NCBI GenBank assembly: GCA_030698495.1
Contig: JAUYKA010000028.1
Location: forward strand, 1 to 35,737
DNA: 35,737 nt
Direction of reading: 5' to 3'
Source: a bacterium
Lineage (GTDB): Bacteria; Patescibacteriota; Andersenbacteria; UBA10190
Shown: positions 14,360 through 21,970 of the stretch, one piece after another
Layout: each line of letters starts with the position of its first letter
How positions within the stretch are numbered: position 1 is the stretch's first letter
Position numbers and translations under genes: made by a program
The notes under the pieces: generated by a model
Database searches by the model: none
The model's input: only the letters and a program-made list of their open reading frames with translations
Told to the model about the DNA's origin: nothing

Positions 14360-14815
14360 TTATTTTTTTTCAAAGCTCGCTGGCACCTCGACAATTATCC
14401 TCTCAAATTTTACAGGTTTATTTTCGGGTGAGTTAAAACCACCGTGTTTGTGGCGTCTCACTGGGGCAAGCTCTGGATCATGCTTTTCGAGCCAACGCCA
14501 CGCGCTGTTCACATCGGTACTGAGTGATTCGAAGACTTTTTTGTAGGCAATGAGAGTTGGACGTTGGCGCCACTGATCTATCAGATCGCGAAAGTTGGGA
14601 TTTTGCTTCATCCACCCATGGAGGGTAGATAGGCTTACGCGTGCATAAGCGGCGGCTTGCTGGTGATTGGCACCGATCAAGTAGACCTCTTGGAGCTTTG
14701 TGATCGTTTCTTCATTAAATTTAGTAGGACGACCACAGACGCAGGCTGACTTGGATAGGTGGCAATTCCGACAGTTGGCTGGTCGGCCAACCTTATTTTT
14801 TAGCTGTTCGCTCAT
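14360..14815 (-). CDS. Terminase-small-subunit-like DNA-binding protein with N-terminal cysteine cluster
   Basis: From ATG at 14815 the product has 151 residues. A cysteine cluster C15-x2-C18-x6-C25-x-C27 may bind zinc. A homeodomain-like helix-turn-helix follows (HQQAAAYARVSLSTLHGWMKQNPNFRDLIDQWR), a pattern seen in phage terminase small subunits and related phBC6A51-type proteins. A basic segment and EVPASFEKK close it. An in-frame ATG further upstream (14863) exists, but a perfect extended -10 box ends six bases before the chosen ATG, which favours a leaderless start here. No terminase large subunit is visible, so it may be a regulator of the integrative element. It converges with the nuclease gene. 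Confidence 0.7.
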   Translation of the reverse strand: MSEQLKNKVGRPANCRNCHLSKSACVCGRPTKFNEETITKLQEVYLIGANHQQAAAYARVSLSTLHGWMKQNPNFRDLIDQWRQRPTLIAYKKVFESLSTDVNSAWRWLEKHDPELAPVRRHKHGGFNSPENKPVKFERIIVEVPASFEKK

Positions 14816-14821
14816 GTTTTG

Positions 14822-14830
14822 ATTATACCA
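14822..14830 (-). promoter_or_regulatory. Extended -10 promoter, leaderless start of the terminase-like gene
   Basis: The minus strand reads TGGTATAAT, a perfect extended -10 element, with six bases between its end and the ATG at 14815. Transcription should start at or next to the start codon. No good -35 is present at 17 bases, as is usual with an extended -10. Confidence 0.6.
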
Positions 14831-15048
14831 CCTACCCCCTGTTTCATATCCAAAAACGTCCATTAATCGGAGATTATCGATCTCTGCATTGCCCTAAATC
14901 AACTAATTAAGGCATGTTCAGGACTATTTTTCTTGCATGCATCCAAATACGTTTTCGGATGCCACTATCATTGGTTCTAGGCAGCTCCAAGTAGGCTTTT
15001 CAGTTTGACGGGTGATAAAGTTAGAGGTGAGCTAAGGAGTTAGCAAAT

Positions 15049-16200
15049 ATGAAGATGAAAACAAACTTAAAAATTGATGATGATCTTCAGCCGCCTTTTC
15101 TTGACGAAGATTTGCTACCATTAGATTTTTTCATTCAATTCTGCCATGGGCAGGGGCTGACTCTTGATAAAGATGAGCTTGCGCAATACGAGAAGGAGCA
15201 ACTAATTTACCCCGCCGTGCGCGTGCGGCGAGAATACAGCAAAACATATTCACAATTCACAGATTATCCGACCAGTAAAAAGTTTGTTTGGCATTATGAC
15301 CGCGTACACCCTCATCCATTTCGCAGCCCTAACTGGCTTAAAAAATTCCGACAGAAGAGAATAGTCATCCGACCAACCAAGCACGAGTTCATGCCTTGGG
15401 AGAAATACGATCAATACAAGATTTTCGAGATTAAGCCAACAACTAAACAGCTAAGGCACAACCTTGAGACCTATTACGCTCGCCATCAACTTTTTCCTAT
15501 AAGGTTCGTGAAAAATGCCAAGATATTTCTGGCAGGACTGATACCACCTCAAATTTCTCCAGTTGAGCAAGTGGAGCTACGACAATTCTTGGGTAAGAAA
15601 AGGAAGAATCAACATATCACTAACAGCATACAGGATCGCATCGCTGAATATCATAAACTAGTCAAATTACTGATTGAAATTCAGGGCCTGCAAAATCAGG
15701 AAGCCAAGACTTATAACTCTGCCTACAAGGAAGCACTGGCAGGACATGGTGGCAACCAATCTGCAGCCAATAAGGATCTTGATCACTCCGACGCCTGGAA
15801 GGTCAACAAGCGTGGAGTGTTAGAAATTTTCAACAAGCACCAAATATCGCTACGTGATCTTGAGATATGGCGTTTACTACTGCTTACCTATGGCCCGTAC
15901 CGAATAACCGCAGACAATTATGAAGAGCAATTAGAGATACTAACTAAGCACGTTAAGGAATTTGACTTACTCGACTACCAATACCCATACCAAATAGTCC
16001 ATTATCTGAACTGGTTCATGGAGCGTTGCGGAGGCAAGCCCACAGCAATGCATGACCTATTCGCACGATTCACCAAGTGGAAATCATGCGTCTACTGCAG
16101 AGAATATTTCAGGCCAAGCAAGCCGAATCAAGTTACGTGCGGCAAAAAAAAGTGTAAGCAATACCTCTCAAAAACATGGAAACAATCGATGCGTAATTGA
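15049..16200 (+). CDS. Unknown protein with C-terminal zinc finger
   Basis: The 383-residue product is charged and mostly helical, with no membrane segment. Near the N-terminus, LAQYEKEQLIYPAVRVRRE recalls the helix-turn-helix and wing of MerR-type readers, though that is weak. The C-terminus carries CVYC, then F and a CGKKKC pair within 25 residues, a treble-clef-like zinc finger followed by basic residues (YLSKTWKQSMRN). A good ribosome binding site AAGGAG (15034-15039) precedes the ATG by nine bases, which fixes the start. It opens the plus-strand gene series of the mobile element. It could be a replication or transfer regulator; I do not recognise the family. Confidence 0.75.
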   Translation: MKMKTNLKIDDDLQPPFLDEDLLPLDFFIQFCHGQGLTLDKDELAQYEKEQLIYPAVRVRREYSKTYSQFTDYPTSKKFVWHYDRVHPHPFRSPNWLKKFRQKRIVIRPTKHEFMPWEKYDQYKIFEIKPTTKQLRHNLETYYARHQLFPIRFVKNAKIFLAGLIPPQISPVEQVELRQFLGKKRKNQHITNSIQDRIAEYHKLVKLLIEIQGLQNQEAKTYNSAYKEALAGHGGNQSAANKDLDHSDAWKVNKRGVLEIFNKHQISLRDLEIWRLLLLTYGPYRITADNYEEQLEILTKHVKEFDLLDYQYPYQIVHYLNWFMERCGGKPTAMHDLFARFTKWKSCVYCREYFRPSKPNQVTCGKKKCKQYLSKTWKQSMRN

Positions 16201-16288
16201 TAGCAATCGCTTAATAAAGCGCAGTTGGGAATTCAGACGGAATTCAGTCTGCTGTGGACTATTCTGTGTTTTCATAAGCTTATCACTT

Positions 16289-16543
16289 ATGGAAACTCGC
16301 ACTAAAGAAATTGTTGATTTGGGACTTACCGCCGCGCTTACTACGCGTGGTTTTTTGTTGCTCGATATCCAGCCAGTGGATGCACGACGCTTCGCCTTTA
16401 TTTTTTCCGCCAGCGAAGAGCTCGAGCAAGAAATTCAGAAATATTGGAACAACACACTCACTGTTCCCGCCCAGAGATATTTCGACCAGATAAAGGTAAT
16501 CAAGAACAGGCTTTACGCCCAAAAACAGTATGGCAATAAGTAA
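16289..16543 (+). CDS. DUF5659-domain small protein
   Basis: From ATG at 16289 the 84-residue protein reads T-K-E-I-V-D-L-G-L-T-A-A-L then RGFLLLDIQP, RRFAFIF, EELEQEIQKYWN, and a final helix with IKVIKNRLYAQ. This is the DUF5659 pattern (a lineage-specific small protein of CPR and phage-like elements that opens with T.D...A..L...G). Upstream residues in the same frame overlap the previous gene and are not used. Its stop overlaps the following ATPase gene by 14 bases, so the two are translationally coupled. No ribosome binding site is obvious. The function is unknown. Confidence 0.75.
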   Translation: METRTKEIVDLGLTAALTTRGFLLLDIQPVDARRFAFIFSASEELEQEIQKYWNNTLTVPAQRYFDQIKVIKNRLYAQKQYGNK

Positions 16544-17648
16544 CGATAAAAAAGAACCGCTCCCGACCAAGGAAACGGCTTCTTCGAAGCCAAATATATC
16601 AAATGAGCAACCACAAGGCTACGACGCATTTCTTCAAGCGGGAAAGAAACTAAAGGAGAATAAGGAGGCCATTGCGAAACCGACTAACCTAACCTCACAT
16701 CTAAATACCTTTAGAAACGAGGGGAGGTTAGCTCCGACATACAGCATTACCCAGCTGCTGCTAGAGAAACCAGAACCACTTACCTTTTTCTCTGTACTTG
16801 GGCGAGAAGGAATCTTAGTCAAGGGATGGACAACAATGTTCTCCTCCTATCCCAAACTGGGAAAGACCGAGTTGATATACCAAATCGCCTGTGAGCTAGC
16901 TAGCGCAGGGAATATCATACTAATAATTACAGAGGAGCCAAAACTCGTCTGGCATGTACGAATTCAGCGCGGCGAGACTAATGGCAATAACATCGGCATC
17001 TGCTTCGCGCTCGGTAAAAAGGACATTGTCGAGGAGCTGATTGCAACTACCAGCGCTTCAATAATCATTATTGATACCGTTCGAAGCGTTCTTGGTCTGG
17101 AAAATGAAAATGATAATTCCGAAATCTCACGAGTACTTGCACCGATCATCAACGCAGCCCGCGCGAACAATAAGACGCTGATACTACTTCACCATTCGCG
17201 CAAAGGTGGAGGACAAAACGGCGAAGGCATAACCGGCGGTCACGCATTCCTTGGCATCGTAGATGCCAGCATCGAGATCAGGCCCCTAGACAATAAACCA
17301 CGCCGACGCCTGCTATCAGGAGCTGCGCGCCTATTTCAGATGCCCGAATTGATTTATGAAATGAATGACAACGGAACCTTACAAATTGTCGGCAGCCCCG
17401 AAGACCTAAAACTTGAGTCAGTACAAAAAAATGTTTTGACCATTCTAAATGACGGTTGGCAGTCTACAGCAGAAATAGAAAATCAGCTTACTCCAAGTCC
17501 AAGCCGTTCTCAATTAACAGATGCACTGCAACAACTAGCCACAGACAGAAAAATTGACCGGCAACCGCTTGTCAGCGAGGGCAGCCGCCCTGGCGTGACC
17601 TACAAATGGAAACTGAAGTCTTCGAAAGGAGGTGAGACCAGTGACTGA
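16530..17648 (+). CDS. RepA/RecA-like ATPase (AAA_25 type)
   Basis: The 372-residue protein has a RecA-like ATPase core at about 75-275. Walker A is at 105-113 (SSYPKLGKT), in which the first glycine of GxxxxGKT is replaced by serine, as happens in some RepA-like ATPases (GxPKxGKS form). Walker B is IIIIDTVRS with D182. A LILLHHSRKGGG segment follows, the motif 3 histidine region of plasmid RepA helicases and mobile-element ATPases. The last 90 residues form a winged helix (VLTILNDGWQSTAEIENQL). Such proteins help replicate or maintain mobile DNA. It overlaps DUF5659 by 14 bases and the next gene by eight. Confidence 0.88.
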   Translation: MAISNDKKEPLPTKETASSKPNISNEQPQGYDAFLQAGKKLKENKEAIAKPTNLTSHLNTFRNEGRLAPTYSITQLLLEKPEPLTFFSVLGREGILVKGWTTMFSSYPKLGKTELIYQIACELASAGNIILIITEEPKLVWHVRIQRGETNGNNIGICFALGKKDIVEELIATTSASIIIIDTVRSVLGLENENDNSEISRVLAPIINAARANNKTLILLHHSRKGGGQNGEGITGGHAFLGIVDASIEIRPLDNKPRRRLLSGAARLFQMPELIYEMNDNGTLQIVGSPEDLKLESVQKNVLTILNDGWQSTAEIENQLTPSPSRSQLTDALQQLATDRKIDRQPLVSEGSRPGVTYKWKLKSSKGGETSD

Positions 17649-17985
17649 ACAGGAATCAAAGAAATTTCATGCCTTCGGTAAATCATTTACTCGGGAAGAG
17701 GCTGAATGGCTAATATTCAGTGACAAAAGAACCGATATATCATACGGACGCAATGATGATGTTTTACAGCTCATCCTCCAAGACGGATGGCAAGGCACAT
17801 CCTCATGGAGTGATAAAGAATTACAGGAAGAATTAGATGAGCTGCTCGAGGAGAACATCGTATATCACGGATCTGAATATGAGGAAATGAAGATGCCCCA
17901 GCTGAGAATCAGCGAAGGTCATGGACCTATAAAATTCATACCGTGCGGTGGCTGCGGCCGTCTACGCTGCCACATCAGCGGCTGA
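17641..17985 (+). CDS. Small acidic protein, paralogue of the 18156 gene
   Basis: GTG at 17641 was chosen because GGAGG lies eight bases upstream; GTG at 17632 is the alternative. The 114-residue product contains SFTREEAEWLI, a DND segment, and a WSDKELQEELDELLEE helix. The same order (LNREEAEAVI, DND, WPAKEIRNWLESVE) is seen in the gene at 18156-18443, so the two look like diverged duplicates. A CGGCGRLRC stretch ends the protein, giving three cysteines that may bind metal. It overlaps the ATPase gene by eight bases. The function is unknown. Confidence 0.7.
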   Translation: MTEQESKKFHAFGKSFTREEAEWLIFSDKRTDISYGRNDDVLQLILQDGWQGTSSWSDKELQEELDELLEENIVYHGSEYEEMKMPQLRISEGHGPIKFIPCGGCGRLRCHISG

Positions 17986-17987
17986 AT

Positions 17988-18152
17988 ATGCGCCGAGTGA
18001 AGCCACCAAAGATCCGCTGGCAGAATGCCAACGACGTTCACAGCGAACAGCGTCTCCAATCGGCATACGCCCGGATCTTCGGTCTCGCTCGGAACAAACT
18101 CTTAGCCCAAAAATCAAACAAGAAAACAAACGACATAACCTTAAAGCAATAA
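17988..18152 (+). CDS. Small basic protein of the mobile element
   Basis: The 54-residue product starts at ATG 17988, two bases after the previous stop, and is rich in lysine and arginine. The core HSEQRLQSAYARIFGLARNKLL looks like an amphipathic helix. I recall similar short ORFs before serine recombinases in CPR elements, but that is from memory. The position between two coupled genes, three bases before the next ATG, supports coding. Confidence 0.55.
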   Translation: MRRVKPPKIRWQNANDVHSEQRLQSAYARIFGLARNKLLAQKSNKKTNDITLKQ

Positions 18153-18155
18153 ACC

Positions 18156-18443
18156 ATGAATAACCACAACCAAATCACATTTAAATGTCACAACACTATT
18201 TTGAATAGAGAAGAGGCTGAAGCCGTAATCCTTGAATACGTAATTGACTTGATTAGATACCAAGACAATGACGAGGCGGCGGACGTCATCCTCTCCGCGA
18301 AAAGTATCAAAAAGTGGCCCGCCAAAGAAATAAGGAATTGGTTAGAAAGTGTAGAAAGCGAAAGTATCGCTGACTCTGATGGAAAATTCCACGACCTCAT
18401 TGATGCCTTAGTGGAAAGAGCGCAAACCAAAGGCAATTACTAG
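18156..18443 (+). CDS. Small acidic protein, paralogue of the 17641 gene
   Basis: The 95-residue product begins NNHNQITFKCHNTI and continues LNREEAEAVILEYVIDLIRY, a DNDEAADVIL segment and KEIRNWLESVESES. Its order of motifs matches the 17641-17985 product, so both probably come from an internal duplication. It is acidic and helical with one cysteine. It starts three bases after the preceding gene. The function is unknown. Confidence 0.7.
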   Translation: MNNHNQITFKCHNTILNREEAEAVILEYVIDLIRYQDNDEAADVILSAKSIKKWPAKEIRNWLESVESESIADSDGKFHDLIDALVERAQTKGNY

Positions 18444-18519
18444 CCCCCACTTACCCACATGCCAACATGAATAAACTATGGCAAACTCCTACCCCACTAA
18501 GTCTAATCCTTCTAAAAGT

Positions 18520-18553
18520 CCAGCGGCCACGATTTGGAAGCCGGGGCCGCTGG
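18520..18553. repeat. GC-rich inverted repeat upstream of the recombinase
   Basis: CCAGCGGCC (18520-18528) and GGCCGCTGG (18545-18553) form a perfect nine-base stem with a 16-base loop. It ends 13 bases before the recombinase ATG at 18567, so as RNA it could mask initiation and as DNA it could bind the recombinase or a regulator. No U-run follows, so it is not an ordinary terminator. Confidence 0.5.
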
Positions 18554-18566
18554 CAGATGAAGCACT

Positions 18567-20231
18567 ATGTCATCATCCAACACCAATATTAGGTACGCCA
18601 CAGGTAGCGCGCAACTCCTTATTCCTGCCTGGTATAGGAGGGTGTCTACCAGTGATCAGGAAGACCAACAGACCATAGAAAATCAGGCCATTGATCTTAT
18701 TGAGCGCATCAAGGCCGATGGTCTGGAAATTCAGCCACATCTACAATTCGATGATGACGGCTGGACTGGCACTATTTTAAGACGACCTGGTCTCGATAAA
18801 ATGTTGGAAGCTGCCCGCGCCGGGGAGTTCAATGTCCTCTACGTTTATGACCGAGGAAGATTGGCTCGTGACTTTGTTGATGGTGAAGTGATCGTCCGCG
18901 AGTTGGCGGATTACGATGTTAAATTGGTAACGCTCCACGATCCGCCATCTGACACCCCTGAGCAAAAAGTTATGCAAATGATGAGTGGCGTATTTCATCA
19001 CTATGAGCGTGTAAAGATATTGGAACGCACGCGCCGCGGCAGGGAACGCAAGGCGAAGGAGAAAACGCTAATGTCCGGCCAAGCGTTATACGGATACGAT
19101 CGTATCGCAAAGATAGAAGAGACACCGGCTCATTGGGCAATCAATAAGTATGAACAAAAAGTTGTCTTCGATATTTTTGACTGGTTCGGTCGAAACTCAA
19201 TTTCAATCAACGAGATCCGCCAGAAACTGTACGACAACGGCATTCGATCGAAGAAAGGAAACACGTGGTGGTCTACGAGTGTTATCACCCGGATGTTAGC
19301 TCAGGATGTATATATAACTGGCAAGCATTACTACAATACATCGGAGGCCTGCCCACCCAAGAAACCAATGAAGCAAGGATATAAGCGTGTAAAGAACAGC
19401 AGTAAAAAGCCACGGCCGAAAGAGGATTGGATTTTAGAACAGCAAGTCCCGATACTACTCAACCGACCGGGAGACATGCAGCTGTTCAAGAAGGTTCAAA
19501 AAATGCTGGCGGACAACAAGAAATACGCTCGACAGCGTCGCCGACATCAATATCTTTTATCTGGTTTTATTTACTGTGAATGTGGCAAGCCGCGTGCTGG
19601 CGATGGCAGCAGCCGCCATGGACATCACTACTATCGCTGTACCGAAAGGATTTACTTGCCCAAAGATAAATGTGTATGTGCTGCTATGGGCGTCAATGCA
19701 GACATATTAGACGCCACCTTTTGGAAAGAGTTAACTGACTTTTTAAGCAAGCCTAACTTGCTGCGAGAACAGGCGAAGCAGTGGCTCGTAAATGAAGCAA
19801 AACGTGTAAGCGCATCAGATTCCAAGCGCAACCGTATTCTCAAAGACATTAAGAAAATTAAGGAAACCGAGGAGCGATATCAACGCGCCTACGGCGACCA
19901 CAATATGAGCTATAAGCAATTCGAGAAGCTCATGCGAGAATGCCGCGACAAGAAGGCTGGGCTGCGCAAGCAGTTGAAGGAGCTTGCGTCCAAGATTGAC
20001 GAGCAGCTTGGTATCGACATGAGCCAACTCGATGAACTATGTCGAGAAGCTAAGGTCACACTACAAAAACTTGATTTTAGCAACAAACGTGCCATTATAA
20101 GGGATCTGATTGATAAGATAACTGTATATGGACAGAAGCAAGTTGACATATGTGGTCATATCCCGTTAACCACCGAAAGGTTGGGATCGTATGTTGAGAG
20201 TCGGCATCGTCGGACTGCCCAACGTCGGTAA
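18567..20231 (+). CDS. Large serine recombinase (integrase)
   Basis: The 554-residue protein has an N-terminal resolvase domain with AWYRRVSTSDQ (catalytic S27, supporting R25) and YVYDRGRLARD. The recombinase domain follows (ALYGYDRI ... ITRMLAQDVYITGKHYYN). A zinc ribbon contains CECGKPRAG and YYRC, and a long coiled coil runs at about 410-490. It is intact in size for a phage- or transposon-type large serine integrase. No ribosome binding site is obvious; the first 20 residues precede the usual start of the fold, so initiation could lie slightly downstream. The last 14 codons overlap ychF (from 20191) in another frame. This is expected if the gene ends at the attachment site, so the C-terminal residues may come from the host sequence. 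Confidence 0.92.
   Translation: MSSSNTNIRYATGSAQLLIPAWYRRVSTSDQEDQQTIENQAIDLIERIKADGLEIQPHLQFDDDGWTGTILRRPGLDKMLEAARAGEFNVLYVYDRGRLARDFVDGEVIVRELADYDVKLVTLHDPPSDTPEQKVMQMMSGVFHHYERVKILERTRRGRERKAKEKTLMSGQALYGYDRIAKIEETPAHWAINKYEQKVVFDIFDWFGRNSISINEIRQKLYDNGIRSKKGNTWWSTSVITRMLAQDVYITGKHYYNTSEACPPKKPMKQGYKRVKNSSKKPRPKEDWILEQQVPILLNRPGDMQLFKKVQKMLADNKKYARQRRRHQYLLSGFIYCECGKPRAGDGSSRHGHHYYRCTERIYLPKDKCVCAAMGVNADILDATFWKELTDFLSKPNLLREQAKQWLVNEAKRVSASDSKRNRILKDIKKIKETEERYQRAYGDHNMSYKQFEKLMRECRDKKAGLRKQLKELASKIDEQLGIDMSQLDELCREAKVTLQKLDFSNKRAIIRDLIDKITVYGQKQVDICGHIPLTTERLGSYVESRHRRTAQRR
20180..20231. other. Candidate right attachment site, mobile element / ychF junction
   Basis: The recombinase frame crosses the ychF start and ends inside the first codons of ychF. 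Codon style changes from mobile-element to host style at this point. Large serine integrases often lie directly beside one attachment site, so the crossover should be in or near this stretch. The matching left site was not found in this window. Confidence 0.4.
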
Positions 20232-21336
20232 GTCCACCTTATTCAACGCCCTAACTAACCCGGCCTTCGCCAAGGCTACGGCGGGCGCAGGCAAGCTCGC
20301 CGAGGCGGCTAATTTTCCTTTTACCACTATTGAACCGAACGTCGGTGTAGTGCCGGTACCGGATGAACGCTTAGAAGTACTGACCAAAATGTTTAAATCG
20401 GTAAAAACCGTTCCCACCTCCATTGAATTTGTCGATATTGCCGGTCTGGTAAAAGACGCTCATGCCGGCGAAGGTTTGGGTAATAAGTTTCTCTCCCACA
20501 TCAGAGAAGTGGATGCCATCGTTCATGTCGTGCGCTTTTTCGAAGACGGCAACGTCACTCATGTCGCCAACAAAGTTGATCCGGCTTCCGATGCTGCCAC
20601 TATTGCCACTGAATTGGCGCTGGCCGACCTGGAAACCATCAAACGTCTCATCGCCAATGCCGAGATGGATGTAAAAAAACAAATTAAAAACGCGCCGGCG
20701 CGTCTGGCCGGTCTCCACCAGCTGGAGACTGGCCTGGCCAAAGGCACCCAAGCCCGCGACATCTCGCTCGATGACAAAAACCAAAAAATACTGGGCGCCC
20801 TGCCACTGCTTACGCTTAAACCGGTACTATATGTCGCCAACATAAGCGAACAGCAGATTGCTAACGCCGATGAGATTATAAAAACGCTATCAAGCCAAGA
20901 CAAAAATACCGTCCTCCCTCTATCCGTCAAAATCGAACAGGAATTAATCAGCCTGCCGGACGAAGAGAGAAAAACTTTCTTAAAAGAATACGGCCTGCGG
21001 GATACCGGCTTAAACCGCCTGATAAAATCCTGCTACCAAGTACTTGGTCTCATCACCTTCCTGACCACCGGTCCGGACGAAACTCGCGCTTGGACCGTCA
21101 CTACCGGCAGTACCGCGCCCCAGGCCGCCGGCAAAATCCATTCCGACTTTGAGCGCGGCTTCATCCGTGCCGAAACCGTTGCCTATCAAGATTTAATTGC
21201 AGCCGGCTCCCAACTTCGCCAAGGCTCCGCTGGGCAAGCTTACGCCGCCGCGCGCGCTCAAGGCAAAGTACGCGACGAAGGCAAAGAATATATCGTGCAA
21301 GACGGCGATATCATAATATTCAAGTTCAACGTCTAA
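20191..21336 (+). CDS. ychF: Ribosome-associated ATPase YchF (OLA1 family)
   Basis: This is a conserved P-loop ATPase that binds ribosomes and affects stress responses. MLRVGIVGLPNVGKSTLFNALT gives the G1 loop, FVDIAGLVKDAHAGEGLGNKFLSHIREVDAI gives G3 and surroundings, and the C-terminal TGS region ends GKEYIVQDGDIIIFKFNV. At 381 residues it is about 18 longer than Escherichia coli YchF (363). The excess is explained by two insertions, AFAKATAGAGKLA near residue 25-37 and LRQGSAGQAY near residue 342-351, both encoded by copies of one REP-like repeat. The recombinase gene overlaps its first 41 bases, so any native promoter has been displaced. Confidence 0.95.
   Translation: MLRVGIVGLPNVGKSTLFNALTNPAFAKATAGAGKLAEAANFPFTTIEPNVGVVPVPDERLEVLTKMFKSVKTVPTSIEFVDIAGLVKDAHAGEGLGNKFLSHIREVDAIVHVVRFFEDGNVTHVANKVDPASDAATIATELALADLETIKRLIANAEMDVKKQIKNAPARLAGLHQLETGLAKGTQARDISLDDKNQKILGALPLLTLKPVLYVANISEQQIANADEIIKTLSSQDKNTVLPLSVKIEQELISLPDEERKTFLKEYGLRDTGLNRLIKSCYQVLGLITFLTTGPDETRAWTVTTGSTAPQAAGKIHSDFERGFIRAETVAYQDLIAAGSQLRQGSAGQAYAAARAQGKVRDEGKEYIVQDGDIIIFKFNV
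20265..20301 (+). repeat. REP-like repeat copy 1, in frame inside ychF
   Basis: The stretch beginning CTTCGCCAAGGCTACGGCGG is shared with 21214-21240 apart from a few substitutions and a six-base insertion (GCAGGC). It encodes AFAKATAGAGKLA, a segment absent from normal YchF just before the conserved EAANFPF. Confidence 0.65.
21214..21240 (+). repeat. REP-like repeat copy 2, in frame inside ychF
   Basis: CTTCGCCAAGGCTCCGCTGG followed by GCAAGCT matches copy 1 but is read in another phase, giving QLRQGSAGQAY. It is an extra loop before the final YchF beta strands. Confidence 0.6.
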
Positions 21337-21344
21337 ATAAAAAC

Positions 21345-21385
21345 GTATCGCCCCACAAGGCGATACCAACATTTTGATTTTTTCA
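21345..21385 (+). terminator. Intrinsic terminator after ychF
   Basis: GTATCGCC (21345-21352) and GGCGATAC (21359-21366) form a perfect eight-base stem with loop CCACAA, followed by a T-rich stretch. It starts nine bases after the ychF stop. Confidence 0.8.
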
Positions 21386-21400
21386 TTTTGATTTTTGATT

Positions 21401-21436
21401 TATTAAAAGGCCCCCGAGCACAATACGCTCGAGGGC
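21401..21436 (-). terminator. Intrinsic terminator after the 21443 gene (minus strand)
   Basis: On the minus strand GCCCTCGAGC pairs with GCTCGGGGGC (one wobble) around a seven-base loop and is followed by CTTTTAATA. It lies six bases after the stop of the minus-strand gene and faces the ychF terminator. Confidence 0.75.
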
Positions 21437-21442
21437 ACAAAA

Positions 21443-21853
21443 CTACTTTTTCTTCCCTACCACACGCGAAGTGTCAATCACAACCTTGTGCAGCTTGCGA
21501 GAGTCTTCTCTCCTCGCAGACGGTACAGACTCGAAATCAACCTTGTCATCATCCGAATCCTCGATAGGAATAACCTCGCCGGGTTTCTTGCCCGCCTGCC
21601 TTGCTCGCTGCTGACAGTACTCATCATACTCCCTCACCGCTGCGTCAAGCCGGTTATTGATCGCCTCATCAGCTCTTTGCAGTAATTTGGGAGTCAACTT
21701 ACCACTTTCTTGCGCTTCCCGAAAAGAGGAAGCGACCCTCCCCCTCAATCCTTCCAGCACCTGCTCCCTGGTCAACCCTTCCTTATGTTTCCCGTCCGGA
21801 TAGGTAATCCGAAACCCGCCGTCCAATAGATCGATTTGTACTTTATTCGCCAT
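21443..21853 (-). CDS. Conserved-looking small charged protein, unknown
   Basis: From ATG at 21853 the product has 136 residues; GAGG lies six bases upstream, which decides this start over the longer frame to 21880. The first 25 residues look like a beta hairpin (VQIDLLDGGFRITYPDGKHK). A helical region (REQVLEGLRGRVASSFREAQESG ... LLQRADEAINNRLDAAVREY) follows, and an acidic segment (IPIEDSDDDKVDFE) leads to a basic lysine-ending tail. There is no membrane segment and no family I recognise. The gene has its own terminator and lies between ychF and rpsF on the opposite strand. Confidence 0.7.
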   Translation of the reverse strand: MANKVQIDLLDGGFRITYPDGKHKEGLTREQVLEGLRGRVASSFREAQESGKLTPKLLQRADEAINNRLDAAVREYDEYCQQRARQAGKKPGEVIPIEDSDDDKVDFESVPSARREDSRKLHKVVIDTSRVVGKKK

Positions 21854-21970
21854 AATCCACCTCGTCCTCTGAAACTTCAAAGAGAGCCTTGAAAAGAACC
21901 AAGAAAAGCCACTTGTTATGCTCTAACTACACCCTAAACGTACTCTCTCCGCATCCAAAAAAGCAAGCGA

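Noticed and set aside
14864-15048. Further promoter for the 15049 gene (TTGACG near 15005)
   Set aside because: No acceptable -10 box lies at 16-18 bases from it.
18478-18678. 66-codon plus-strand frame before and into the recombinase gene
   Set aside because: It overlaps the recombinase in another frame and has no family or ribosome binding site; mentioned as a possible leader frame only.
19090-19110. Short palindrome GATACGATCGTATC inside the recombinase gene
   Set aside because: At 14 bp it is within what coding sequence can give by chance and has no supporting context.
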